The notes under the pieces are model-generated. The model saw nothing but the letters and a program-made list of their open reading frames with translations, did not search any database and was not told the DNA's origin. A program made the position numbers and the translations under genes. This document shows, piece by piece, positions 1 through 7,701 of a stretch of DNA of 11,375 bases (its first letter is position 1; each line of letters begins with the position of its first letter). This stretch comes from an uncultured Bacteroidales bacterium. GTDB taxonomy: Bacteria; Bacteroidota; Bacteroidia; Bacteroidales; Paludibacteraceae. The stretch is taken from positions 1-11,375 of the forward strand of contig ONXE01000048.1 in the NCBI GenBank assembly GCA_900321775.1, given 5' to 3'.

Positions 1-887
1 TTGTCGGCCTCGTAGGCTTTGGTCCATGCCTCTACACCATCTTTGCCGATGGCTGCTCCGCAGGGGTTCATGTGCTTGAGTCCCACGCAGAACGGTGTGC
101 CTGCGAACTCGCGCACGATGTTGAGGGCGGCATTGGCGTCCTGTATGTTGTTGTAAGAGAGCTCTTTTCCGTGAATCTGGCGTGCCGAGGCGAGGGAGTA
201 GGGAACAGCCTCCATTGCCGCGTAGAACTTGGCGTCCTGATGGGGGTTCTCGCCATAACGCAGGCCCTGCTTGAGGTCGTATTCGAGGAACAGTTTCTCG
301 TTGAGTCCAGCAGCCTTACGCATGTAGGTAGCGATGCACATATCGTACTCGGCGGTATGGGTATAGGCTTTGGCGCTGAGCTGGAGACGGGTCTCCCGGC
401 GGGTGTTGCCTTCGGCCTGAATCTCCGCGAGAACGCGGTTGTAGTCGTTCGGGTCGCAGACCACGGTTACGTCGTTCCAGTTCTTGGCTGCAGAGCGAAG
501 CATGGAAGGTCCGCCGATGTCGATTTTCTCGATAGCTTCGGCCATGGTGGTGCCTTCTTTGGCGATAGTCTGTCGGAACGGGTAGAGGTTGACGCAAACG
601 AGGTCGATGAGGCCTATTCCGTTCTCCTGCAGTGCCTGCATATGAGAAGGTTCGTCGCGGCGAGCCAGGAGTGCGCCATGCACTTTGGGGTGGAGGGTCT
701 TGACGCGGCCGTCGCAAATCTCGGGGAACCCGGTTACTTCACTGATACCAATGGTGTGGATACCACTCTCTTCAAGTAGTTTTTGTGTGCCGCCGGTGGC
801 GATGATCTGCCATCCGGCTGTTTGCAGTCCTTTGACGAACTCAACAAGTCCTGTTTTGTCGCTTACACTTACTAAAGCTCTCTTCAT
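1..887 (-). CDS. purH: Bifunctional AICAR transformylase / IMP cyclohydrolase PurH, 3' end cut off by the window
   Basis: PurH catalyses the last two steps to IMP: formyl transfer from 10-formyl-THF to AICAR, then ring closure of FAICAR. The first 295 residues are visible and the gene runs off the left edge. The N-terminal MGS-like cyclohydrolase domain opens with MKRALVSVSDKTGL and contains GRVKTLHPKVHG, the NLYPF segment and DIGGPSMLRSAAKN. The transformylase domain has begun, with YGENPHQ and the catalytic K271-H272 motif KHMNPCG. The ATG start at 885-887 is fixed by an in-frame TAA at 903-905, inside the repeat just upstream. It follows purM after 45 nt, most of which is a triple 11-bp repeat. 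KHMNPCG is the form I associate with Firmicutes and Proteobacteria; the Bacteroides protein, as I recall it, has KHNNACG. Identity is certain; the lineage remark is from memory. Confidence 0.97.
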   Translation of the reverse strand, partial: MKRALVSVSDKTGLVEFVKGLQTAGWQIIATGGTQKLLEESGIHTIGISEVTGFPEICDGRVKTLHPKVHGALLARRDEPSHMQALQENGIGLIDLVCVNLYPFRQTIAKEGTTMAEAIEKIDIGGPSMLRSAAKNWNDVTVVCDPNDYNRVLAEIQAEGNTRRETRLQLSAKAYTHTAEYDMCIATYMRKAAGLNEKLFLEYDLKQGLRYGENPHQDAKFYAAMEAVPYSLASARQIHGKELSYNNIQDANAALNIVREFAGTPFCVGLKHMNPCGAAIGKDGVEAWTKAYEAD

Positions 888-888
888 T

Positions 889-921
889 ATCTTACGGTTA
901 TCTTACGGTTATCTTACGGTT
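889..921 (-). repeat. Three perfect 11-bp direct repeats in the purM-purH gap
   Basis: The unit AACCGTAAGAT (minus-strand sense) occurs three times head to tail without a mismatch and fills 33 of the 45 nt between purM and purH. The last copy ends one base before the purH ATG, so the array lies in the translation-initiation region. No hairpin or Shine-Dalgarno motif is formed. The middle copy supplies an in-frame stop (903-905) ahead of purH. It could be a simple slippage array or a functional leader element; the sequence alone does not decide. Confidence 0.95.
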
Positions 922-932
922 GGGGTCTCACT

Positions 933-1958
933 TCATACTATCTCGTTATCGCCTTCGTGTACGGAGCCGATGATTTGTGCTTTTTCTCCGTGCGAGGCGA
1001 GGATGCGGATGGCTTCTTCGGCCTCGGATGGGTCGAGTGCGAGGACCATGCCAATGCCCATGTTGAAGATGTTGAACATCTCGCGGTGCGGCACGTTGCC
1101 TTTGGCCTCGAGGAAACGGAAGACGGGCAGGATTTCCCATGTGCCTTCCTGGATGCAGAAACCTTGTCCGGGCTGGAAGATGCGGGGGATATTCTCGTCG
1201 AAACCGCCACCGGTGATATGTGCTACGCCATGTACGTCAAGGTGACGAATGACGTCGAGGACCTGTTTGACGTAGATCTTGGTGGGCGTGAGGAGCACTT
1301 CGCCGAGGGGTTTGGTAGCGTCGAGTTCGGGGTAGATCTTGTGCAGGTCGAGTCCGGCATCGGCTACTATTTTTCGCACGAGGGAATAGCCGTTGGAGTG
1401 CACACCGGAGGAACTGATACCGAGGAGCACATCACCCACTTTGACTTTGGTTCCGTCGATGAGGCGGGCTTTCTCGACTACGCCGGTAGTGTAGCCTGCT
1501 ATATCGTATTCGCCTCCGGAGTACATGCCCGGCATCTCGGCTGTCTCGCCTCCGACGAGGGCACATCCGGCCTGACGGCAGCCTTCGGCCACGCCGCTGA
1601 CGATAGCCTCTATTTGTGCGGGGATGTTATGACCTGTAGCGATGTAGTCGAGGAAGATGAGGGGTTCGGCGCCCTGTGCGAGCACGTCATTGACACACAT
1701 AGCCACGGCGTCGATGCCGATGGTATCATGTTTGTCCATCGCGAAGGCGATCTTGAGTTTGGTACCCACGCCATCTGTTCCGCTGACGAGGATCGGTTCT
1801 TTGATGTTCAGCGATGCGAGGTCGAACATTCCGCCAAAGGAGCCGATGTTGCCCATAGAGCCTTTGCGCTCGGTGGAACGTACGTGCGATTTGATTCTAC
1901 TTACTACTTCGTATCCGGCCTCGAGGTTCACGCCGGCAGCTTCATAATGTTGAGCCAT
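933..1958 (-). CDS. purM: Phosphoribosylformylglycinamidine cyclo-ligase (AIR synthase) PurM
   Basis: PurM closes the imidazole ring, using ATP to convert FGAM to AIR in the fifth step of purine synthesis. The 341-residue protein is close to the E. coli length (345). Visible family motifs are LVSGTDGVGTKLK (57-69), DAVAMCVNDVLAQGAEPL (83-100), GGETAEMPGMY (136-146), SSSGVHSNGYSLVRK (182-196) and AHITGGGFDENIPR (246-259), covering the N-terminal ATP-binding AIRS domain and the C-terminal AIRS_C domain. The start ATG is 5 nt after the purL stop, with an A-rich stretch and no Shine-Dalgarno upstream. PurL makes its substrate, so the pair runs in pathway order. The sequence resembles Bacillus/Clostridium PurM; the Bacteroides PurM I remember is a much more divergent form. 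That contrast suggests transfer or lineage-specific replacement (inference). Confidence 0.97.
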   Translation of the reverse strand: MAQHYEAAGVNLEAGYEVVSRIKSHVRSTERKGSMGNIGSFGGMFDLASLNIKEPILVSGTDGVGTKLKIAFAMDKHDTIGIDAVAMCVNDVLAQGAEPLIFLDYIATGHNIPAQIEAIVSGVAEGCRQAGCALVGGETAEMPGMYSGGEYDIAGYTTGVVEKARLIDGTKVKVGDVLLGISSSGVHSNGYSLVRKIVADAGLDLHKIYPELDATKPLGEVLLTPTKIYVKQVLDVIRHLDVHGVAHITGGGFDENIPRIFQPGQGFCIQEGTWEILPVFRFLEAKGNVPHREMFNIFNMGIGMVLALDPSEAEEAIRILASHGEKAQIIGSVHEGDNEIV

Positions 1959-1963
1959 GATAG

Positions 1964-4900
1964 TTATTTCTGCTTTTTAAAATAGTTGACTGCGTTTTGG
2001 AACAGCGGTTGATTCTTGTTGCCCATGATGTTGGTGAAGACGCCTTCTTCCCAGCGTTCGGAGTGTCCCATCTTGCCGAGAATCTGTCCGTTGGGCGAGA
2101 TGATGCCTTCGATGGCGTAGCAGGAGCCGTTGGGGTTGTAGGGCGACTCCATGGTAGCTTCGCCCGTTCGGGGGTCGGCGTAGCGGAAGGCCACTTGGTT
2201 GTTCTCGAAGAGTTGGCGTGCCAGTTGTTCGCTTACGACGAATTTGCCCTCGCCGTGACTTACTGCTATGCTATGGAGGTCACCAATCTTCATTCCTTCG
2301 AGCCACGGGCTGGAGGTGGAAGCCACGGTGGTGGTCACCATCTGCGAGACGTGGCGGTTGATGTCGTTGCGGAAGAGCGTCGGGCTTTGGGTCGTCACTT
2401 GTCCGAGGTGTCCGTAGGGCAGCAGTCCGGACTTGACGAGCGCCTGGAAACCGTTGCAGATGCCTAAGATCAGGCCTCCGCGGGCGAGCAGGTCTTCGAC
2501 AGCGCGGCTAACTTTCTGCTGGTTGAGCACAGAGACAATGAATTTGGCCGAGCCATCGGGTTCGTCACCGAGGGAGAATCCTCCGGCGAGCATGAGTATC
2601 TGGGCTTTATTCAAGTGCTCTACCATCTCGTCGATGGAGTCGATAACATCCTGTTCGGTGAGGTTACGGAAGATAGTCATCTCGACCTCTGCTCCGGCTT
2701 TACGCCAAGCCTTGGCGCTGTCGTAGTCGCAGTTGGTGCCCGGGAAGACGGGGATGTACACGACAGGAGTTTCGACGGCGAGAGTCGAGAGCCGAGAGTC
2801 GAGGGTCGAGGGTTGAGGGTTGAGGGCGGAGGGCAGAAGGGTGGGGGATGAAGGCGTCATCTTGGCGGGATAGACCTTGCTAAAGGGCGCGGTGCATGCC
2901 TCATAAAGGGCGGTGCGACTAACATGCTCTCCATTGACAACGAGGTCGTTGTCATCGGTTACCTTACCAAGCAGAACAGCGTTCTCTATCGGGAGGTCTT
3001 CGGTTGCTTCCACGAGGATGCTACCATATTGGTAGCCAAAGAGGAGTTGTTCGTCGATGCGGATATCCACTCCTTTCTCGTTGCCGAACGACATCTTTGC
3101 GAGCGCCTCGCATACACCGCCAAAGCCCAGGGCATAGGCGGAGACTATCTGTCTTGCCTGAATGGCTTTGGTCGTTGCGGACCAGAGTTGTTTCAGTTGG
3201 TCGGTGTTTGGCATATAGTTGTCGAGGGGCTTATGTTGCAAGAGGTAGAGTCGGTTGCCGGCTTGCTTGAAGTCGGTACTGATGATGTGGTTCGCCTTGG
3301 TTGTAGTGATACCGAAAGCGATGAGTGTGGGCGGAACAGAGATGTGCTCGAACGTGCCGGACATCGAGTCCTTGCCGCCGATAGAGGGCAGTCCGAGGGC
3401 ACATTGCATCTTGAGTGCTCCGAGGAGTGCACTGAGCGGTTTCCCCCACGTGTGACTGTCGTCGGTCATGCGCTCGAAGTACTCCTGATAACTGAAGCGC
3501 ATGTGGCTATAGTCGGCGCCTGCAGCCACGACTTTGGTGCAAGCCTCGATGACCGCGTATGCCGCTCCGTGGTAGGGACTCCATTCGGCGATGAAGGGGT
3601 TGTAGCCGAAGGCCATAACGGAGGCGGTGTTAGTAAAGCCGTGCGTCGGCAGTTTTTGTGCGCTGACCTGCGTCTCGCTGCGCTGCATTTTTCCGCCGAA
3701 GGGCATAAGGACGGTAGAGCGTCCGATGGTGGCATCGAATTCCTCAATCAGACCTTTCTGGCTGGTCACATTGGCGGAGCGCATGACGTTAGCCATTCGT
3801 TCGGAGAGGGTAGCGCCCTCGGGTTTCTGAAGGAAGGGATTGCGGTTCTCGACCGGAAGGATGGTGGCTCGGGAGTAGTGTTTGGCTCCAGCGGAGTCGA
3901 TGAAGACGCGGCTAAGGTCTGCGATAAGTTCACCTTTGTAGAACTGGCGCATGCGACCCGAGTCGGTTACATCTGCCACGTGGGTGACTTCGATGTTGTC
4001 AAGGTGGCAGAAGTGCTCGAAGGCAGCCCGGTCTTTTTTCTCGACCACGACAGCCATACGTTCCTGCGATTCGGAGATGGCCAGTTCTGTGGGGTTGAGG
4101 CCGGAGTATTTGGTGGGCACTCGGTCGAGGTAGATATCCAAACCATCGGCCAGTTCGCCTATGGCTACGCTGACACCACCGGCGCCGAAGTCGTTGGATT
4201 TCTTGATGAGGCGAGTCACCTCAGGGCGACGGAAGAGGCGTTGAATCTTACGTTCCTCGGGTGCATTACCTTTTTGTACCTCGCTTCCGCAGGACTCGAG
4301 GGAAGCCTCGGTATGCTCTTTGCTGGAGCCGGTTGCACCGCCAATACCGTCGCGTCCGGTACGTCCGCCCAAAAGGAGGATCACATCACCTGGTTTGGGG
4401 CTCTCGCGACGCACTGCGTCAGCTTTGACCGCACCTACGACCGCGCCCACCTCGAGGCGTTTGGCCACGTAGGACGGGTGGTAGATCTCGCGTACATGGG
4501 TGGTGGCGAGGCCTATCTGGTTGCCGTAGCTGGAGTAGCCGGCAGCGGCTTTGCGGGAGATGATTTGCTGCGGCAGTTTGCCTGCCAGCGTCTGGTTTAC
4601 AGGAGCGTAGATGTCGCCTGCTCCGGTGACGCGCATGGCCTGATAGACGTACGCACGTCCGGACAGCGGGTCACGGATGGCACCTCCAAGACACGTGCTG
4701 GCACCGCCAAACGGCTCTATTTCCGTGGGGTGGTTGTGGGTCTCGTTCTTGAACTGCAGAAGCCATTTCTCCACTTGACCATCCACATCCACGTCGATGA
4801 AGATAGAGCAGGCGTTGTTCTCCTCGCTCACTTCGAGGTCGTCCAGCAGACCTTTCTTTTTGAGGTAGCGGGCGCCGATGGTGGCCAGTTCCATGAGGCA

Positions 4901-5689
4901 GAGGGGTTTGTCTTCGCGGCCCAGTTCCGTGCGAATATGATGGAAGTTGTTGAGCGAGTCTTCGATGTCGGCTTTGATGAAAGAGTCCTCCACCTCGATG
5001 TCCTTGAGGATAGTGGTGAAGGTGGTATGACGGCAGTGGTCGGACCAATAGGTGTCGAGGATGCGGAGTTCGGTCTCGGTGGGGTCTCGGTGCTCGCCCA
5101 GGAAATAGTTGGCCACGCACTCGAGGTCGTCGGCGTTCATGGCGAGTCCCCATTTGGTGCAGAATTGGGCATACTGCTCGCGCGGCATCCGGGTGAAACC
5201 TGCCAAAGAAGCCAGCGGTTTGACTTCCGCTGTGAGGAGGTTGTCGAGTTGACTTAGGTCCTTCTCGCGCGCCTCTACTGCGTTGATGTAATAATGGCGG
5301 ATACGCGCCATGTCGGCCTCGGTAACGGTCTCATCGAAGATAAGCAAGCGGGCAGAGCGAATGTCGATGTCGGCATTGGGGTCGATGAGATGCACGCAGT
5401 CGATGGCAGAGGATGCGCGTTGGTCGAATTGACCGGGAATGTACTCTACCGCCAGATAGGTCTTCCCTTCCAGCGACAGCGACTCCATGACGGTGTCGGT
5501 CACCGTCTCGCCAAAGACGCTGTATTTGCTTTTCTGCATGAGGTCCTCACTGAAGCCGAAGAGGTCGTACACGCACAGGTAACGCAAGGCGCGGATGTGC
5601 AGCCCAAGGTTCTCGTTCAGTTCGCATCGGAGACTCTCCGCCTCTACTCGAAATCCTTCTCTTTTCTCAACAAAAAGCCTATAGTTCAT
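1964..5689 (-). CDS. purL: Phosphoribosylformylglycinamidine synthase PurL, large single-chain form
   Basis: PurL converts FGAR, glutamine and ATP to FGAM. This 1241-residue protein carries all parts that small-PurL systems split into PurS, PurL and PurQ. It has a PurS-like N-terminus (about 1-140), a linker domain, two AIRS-type halves (about 215-945) and a class I glutamine amidotransferase (about 975-1241). Motifs include WSDHCRHTTF (215-224), ETHNHPTEIEPFGG (316-329), GGRTGRDGIGGATGSS (441-456) and DFGAGGVSVAIGELADG (500-516). The amidase nucleophile is Cys1078 in LGICNGFQ, with His1209 and Glu1211 in GHSER. WSDHCRHTTF rather than the NSEHCRHKIF of E. coli places it in the clostridial-type clade (by memory TIGR01857); Bacteroides has the other type. 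Residues 950-970, joining synthetase and amidase, are encoded by a 7-nt tandem repeat. The ATG start lies one base after the purE stop (TGATATG), without a Shine-Dalgarno. Confidence 0.97.
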   Translation of the reverse strand: MNYRLFVEKREGFRVEAESLRCELNENLGLHIRALRYLCVYDLFGFSEDLMQKSKYSVFGETVTDTVMESLSLEGKTYLAVEYIPGQFDQRASSAIDCVHLIDPNADIDIRSARLLIFDETVTEADMARIRHYYINAVEAREKDLSQLDNLLTAEVKPLASLAGFTRMPREQYAQFCTKWGLAMNADDLECVANYFLGEHRDPTETELRILDTYWSDHCRHTTFTTILKDIEVEDSFIKADIEDSLNNFHHIRTELGREDKPLCLMELATIGARYLKKKGLLDDLEVSEENNACSIFIDVDVDGQVEKWLLQFKNETHNHPTEIEPFGGASTCLGGAIRDPLSGRAYVYQAMRVTGAGDIYAPVNQTLAGKLPQQIISRKAAAGYSSYGNQIGLATTHVREIYHPSYVAKRLEVGAVVGAVKADAVRRESPKPGDVILLLGGRTGRDGIGGATGSSKEHTEASLESCGSEVQKGNAPEERKIQRLFRRPEVTRLIKKSNDFGAGGVSVAIGELADGLDIYLDRVPTKYSGLNPTELAISESQERMAVVVEKKDRAAFEHFCHLDNIEVTHVADVTDSGRMRQFYKGELIADLSRVFIDSAGAKHYSRATILPVENRNPFLQKPEGATLSERMANVMRSANVTSQKGLIEEFDATIGRSTVLMPFGGKMQRSETQVSAQKLPTHGFTNTASVMAFGYNPFIAEWSPYHGAAYAVIEACTKVVAAGADYSHMRFSYQEYFERMTDDSHTWGKPLSALLGALKMQCALGLPSIGGKDSMSGTFEHISVPPTLIAFGITTTKANHIISTDFKQAGNRLYLLQHKPLDNYMPNTDQLKQLWSATTKAIQARQIVSAYALGFGGVCEALAKMSFGNEKGVDIRIDEQLLFGYQYGSILVEATEDLPIENAVLLGKVTDDNDLVVNGEHVSRTALYEACTAPFSKVYPAKMTPSSPTLLPSALNPQPSTLDSRLSTLAVETPVVYIPVFPGTNCDYDSAKAWRKAGAEVEMTIFRNLTEQDVIDSIDEMVEHLNKAQILMLAGGFSLGDEPDGSAKFIVSVLNQQKVSRAVEDLLARGGLILGICNGFQALVKSGLLPYGHLGQVTTQSPTLFRNDINRHVSQMVTTTVASTSSPWLEGMKIGDLHSIAVSHGEGKFVVSEQLARQLFENNQVAFRYADPRTGEATMESPYNPNGSCYAIEGIISPNGQILGKMGHSERWEEGVFTNIMGNKNQPLFQNAVNYFKKQK
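2780..2842 (-). repeat. Heptanucleotide tandem repeat inside purL, encoding the interdomain linker
   Basis: About nine 7-nt units lie head to tail. On the plus strand they read gagagtc, gagagcc, gagagtc, gagggtc, gagggtt, gagggtt, gagggcg, gagggca, then a degenerate gaagggt. Eight units are clean (2780-2835). Because three units make 21 nt, translation gives a 7-residue period: SALNPQP, STLDSRL, STLAVET. It sits at residues 950-970 of PurL, between the FGAM synthetase half and the glutaminase. Heptamer arrays of the type CTCAACT/CTCGACC are familiar from intergenic DNA of Bacteroidota, where they give spurious STLNSQL-like peptides (from memory). Here the array is open and in frame. Confidence 0.92.
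2803..2847 (+). other. Potential G-quadruplex run on the template strand of purL
   Basis: Seven tracts of at least three G occur on the plus strand at 2803-2805, 2810-2812, 2817-2819, 2824-2826, 2831-2833, 2839-2841 and 2843-2847, with loops of 4, 4, 4, 4, 5 and 1 nt. This fits the usual G3+N1-7 pattern and overlaps the heptamer array. The plus strand is the template for all genes here. Whether a quadruplex forms in the cell is not known; it may be only a by-product of the repeat. Confidence 0.6.
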
Positions 5690-5690
5690 A

Positions 5691-6161
5691 TCAAATAACG
5701 GTTGCTAATACTTTTTCTGTTTGCTTGTGGCGGAAGTCGATGTACTTGTTCCGCAACCCGGGATCCTGCAAGGCAAGGATGCTCACTGCGAGCAGGGCTG
5801 CATTTTTGGCGCCATCGATGGCCACTGTGGCTACGGGTATGCCGCTGGGCATCTGTACCATGGAAAGGAGGCTGTCCAGCCCGTCGAGTGTCTTGGAACG
5901 GACAGGGACGCCGATGACCGGCAGTTGCGTCAAGCCGGCAATTACTCCTGCCAAGTGGGCTGCGCCTCCGGCTCCAGCGATGATGACACTGAGGTCGCGC
6001 TCTTCAGCCGATTCCGCCCACTCCATGAGAGCGTGTGCGGCGCGGTGGGCGGAGATGACGCGTTTGTCCACTTCTATTCCAAATGATTCGAGGGTGTCGA
6101 TGGCCGCCTGCATTACCGGCAGGTCGCTGGCCGAACCCATAATAACTCCTACTTTGAACAT
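5691..6161 (-). CDS. purE: N5-carboxyaminoimidazole ribonucleotide mutase PurE, class I
   Basis: PurE moves the carboxyl group of N5-CAIR to C4 of the imidazole, giving CAIR; class I enzymes act on the product of PurK. The protein is 156 residues (E. coli 169), normally an octamer. Motifs are VGVIMGSASDLPVM (4-17), SAHR with the catalytic His39 (37-40), IIAGAGGAAHLAG (60-72) and SLLSMVQMPSGIPVATVAI (98-115). SAHR and GAGGAAH mark class I rather than the SAHK class II that uses CO2. The residues after SAHR are AAH where TP is more usual. An in-frame ATG at 6212 exists, but the family N-terminus MFKVGVIMGS fits the ATG at 6159-6161, two bases after the guaA TAA. No purK is adjacent, so it must be elsewhere. 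Confidence 0.97.
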   Translation of the reverse strand: MFKVGVIMGSASDLPVMQAAIDTLESFGIEVDKRVISAHRAAHALMEWAESAEERDLSVIIAGAGGAAHLAGVIAGLTQLPVIGVPVRSKTLDGLDSLLSMVQMPSGIPVATVAIDGAKNAALLAVSILALQDPGLRNKYIDFRHKQTEKVLATVI

Positions 6162-6163
6162 AG

Positions 6164-7690
6164 TTATTCCCATTCTATTGTTGAGGGCGGTTTGGACGAG
6201 ATGTCGTAGCATACTCGGTTTACGCCCTTGACTTTGTTAATTATCTCATTACTGATTTTGGCGAGCACCTCGTAGGGGATGTGTGCGAAATCGGCGGTCA
6301 TGGCATCGCTGGAGGTGACTGCTCGCAGTGCGATGGGGTTCTCGTATGTGCGTTCGTCGCCCATGACTCCTACGGAGCGTACTTCGCTGAGGAGAATAGC
6401 CCCGGCCTGCCAAATCTGGTCGTACAACCCTGCTTCGCGGAGGTTGCGGATGTAGATATCGTCGGCCTCTTGCAGGATATGTATTTTCTCGCGTGTGATG
6501 TCACCGAGGATGCGGACAGCCAGCCCCGGTCCGGGGAAGGGATGGCGGGTGATGAGGTGTTCGGGCATGCCGAGGCTGCGGCCCACGCGACGTACTTCGT
6601 CCTTGAAGAGCCAGCGAATGGGTTCGCAGAGTTTGAGGTGCATATCTTTGGGCAGTCCGCCTACGTTGTGGTGGCTCTTGATGACTTTGCCGGTGATGTT
6701 GAGGCTCTCGATGCGGTCGGGATAGATGGTGCCTTGCGCCAACCACTTGGCATCCGTTATTTTCTGCGCTTCGGCGTTGAAGACCTCCACAAAGTCGCGG
6801 CCTATGATCTTACGCTTCTGCTCGGGCTCTTTTACTCCGGACAGGTCGGAAAGGAACTTGTCGCTGGCATCCACGCCAATGACGTTGAGTCCGAGTCCTT
6901 CATAGTCGCGCATAACATCGCGGAACTCGTTTTTGCGGAGCATGCCGTGGTCCACGAAGATGCAGGTCAGTTGGTCTCCTATGGCGTGGTTGAGCAGTAC
7001 TGCCACAACCGATGAGTCCACACCGCCTGAGAGTCCCAGAATGACGCGGTCAGAGCCTATCTGTTCGCGGAGTTCGTGTACGGTTGTCTCGACGAACTTC
7101 TCCGCGCTCCACTCCTGTCGCGAACCGCAGATGTCCACAACGAAGTTCTTCAGGAGCAGTGTACCCTGCAAGGTATGGAAAACCTCGGGGTGGAACTGCG
7201 TGCCATAGACGGGTTGTGCGTCGGGGATGAAATACGCGGCGTTCTCTACGGTCTCGGTGGATGCTATTCGGCGCGCTCCTTCGGGCAGGCGGGTGATGCT
7301 GTCGCCGTGTGACATCCACACCTGTGAATGCTCGTCGAAGCCGCGGAAGAGCGGGCAGGTGGCATCGATGTACTGCAGATGCTGCCTGCCGTATTCGCGA
7401 GTGCCTGCACTCTCTACCCGTCCGCCGTAGTTATAACTGATGAGTTGTGCTCCATAGCAGATGCCCAAGATAGGCAGGCGGCCGCGGATGTGACTCAGGT
7501 CCACGTGGAAAGCGTCGTCGGCGTACACACTAAGCGGCGATCCGCTCAGGATGACACCAATGACGTCCTTGTCGTCCTCGGGGTACTTGTTGTAAGGCAG
7601 GATCTCGCAGAACGTGTTCAGTTCGCGCACGCGGCGACCGATGAGTTGCGTGGTCTGACTGCCAAAATCCAGTATGATGATCTTCTGCAT
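6164..7690 (-). CDS. guaA: GMP synthase (glutamine-hydrolysing) GuaA
   Basis: GuaA aminates XMP to GMP with ATP and glutamine. The 508-residue chain has an N-terminal class I glutaminase (about 1-190) with IIILDFGSQ, nucleophile Cys78 in LGICYGAQ, and His167/Glu169 in QFHPEV. The ATP-pyrophosphatase domain follows, with P-loop SGGVDSS at 221-227 and SHHNVGGLP at 339-347. The C-terminal dimerisation and XMP-binding region has RHPFPGPGLAVRILG and the family terminus PPSTIEWE. The ATG at 7688-7690 lies 11 nt after guaB, and the stop is 2 nt before purE. The sequence resembles Bacteroides GuaA as I recall it very closely along its whole length, which is a main reason for assigning the host to Bacteroidales. 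Confidence 0.98.
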   Translation of the reverse strand: MQKIIILDFGSQTTQLIGRRVRELNTFCEILPYNKYPEDDKDVIGVILSGSPLSVYADDAFHVDLSHIRGRLPILGICYGAQLISYNYGGRVESAGTREYGRQHLQYIDATCPLFRGFDEHSQVWMSHGDSITRLPEGARRIASTETVENAAYFIPDAQPVYGTQFHPEVFHTLQGTLLLKNFVVDICGSRQEWSAEKFVETTVHELREQIGSDRVILGLSGGVDSSVVAVLLNHAIGDQLTCIFVDHGMLRKNEFRDVMRDYEGLGLNVIGVDASDKFLSDLSGVKEPEQKRKIIGRDFVEVFNAEAQKITDAKWLAQGTIYPDRIESLNITGKVIKSHHNVGGLPKDMHLKLCEPIRWLFKDEVRRVGRSLGMPEHLITRHPFPGPGLAVRILGDITREKIHILQEADDIYIRNLREAGLYDQIWQAGAILLSEVRSVGVMGDERTYENPIALRAVTSSDAMTADFAHIPYEVLAKISNEIINKVKGVNRVCYDISSKPPSTIEWE

Positions 7691-7701
7691 GTGTATGCGG
7701 A

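Noticed and set aside
889..921. CRISPR array or attachment site
   Set aside because: The 11-bp units are directly adjacent with no spacers, no cas genes are nearby, and there is no integrase or element boundary.
957..1985. Open frame of 342 codons on the plus strand
   Set aside because: Antisense shadow of purM and the purL end, with no recognisable family features.
2924..5257. Open frame of 777 codons on the plus strand
   Set aside because: It lies wholly antisense to purL, whose domains and catalytic residues are continuous. It has no recognisable motif, and strong codon bias in GC-rich genes often opens the opposite frame.
5691..6212. Longer purE starting at 6212
   Set aside because: It would add 17 residues unlike the family and overlap guaA by 49 bases. 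The ATG at 6159-6161 gives the standard N-terminus right after the guaA stop.
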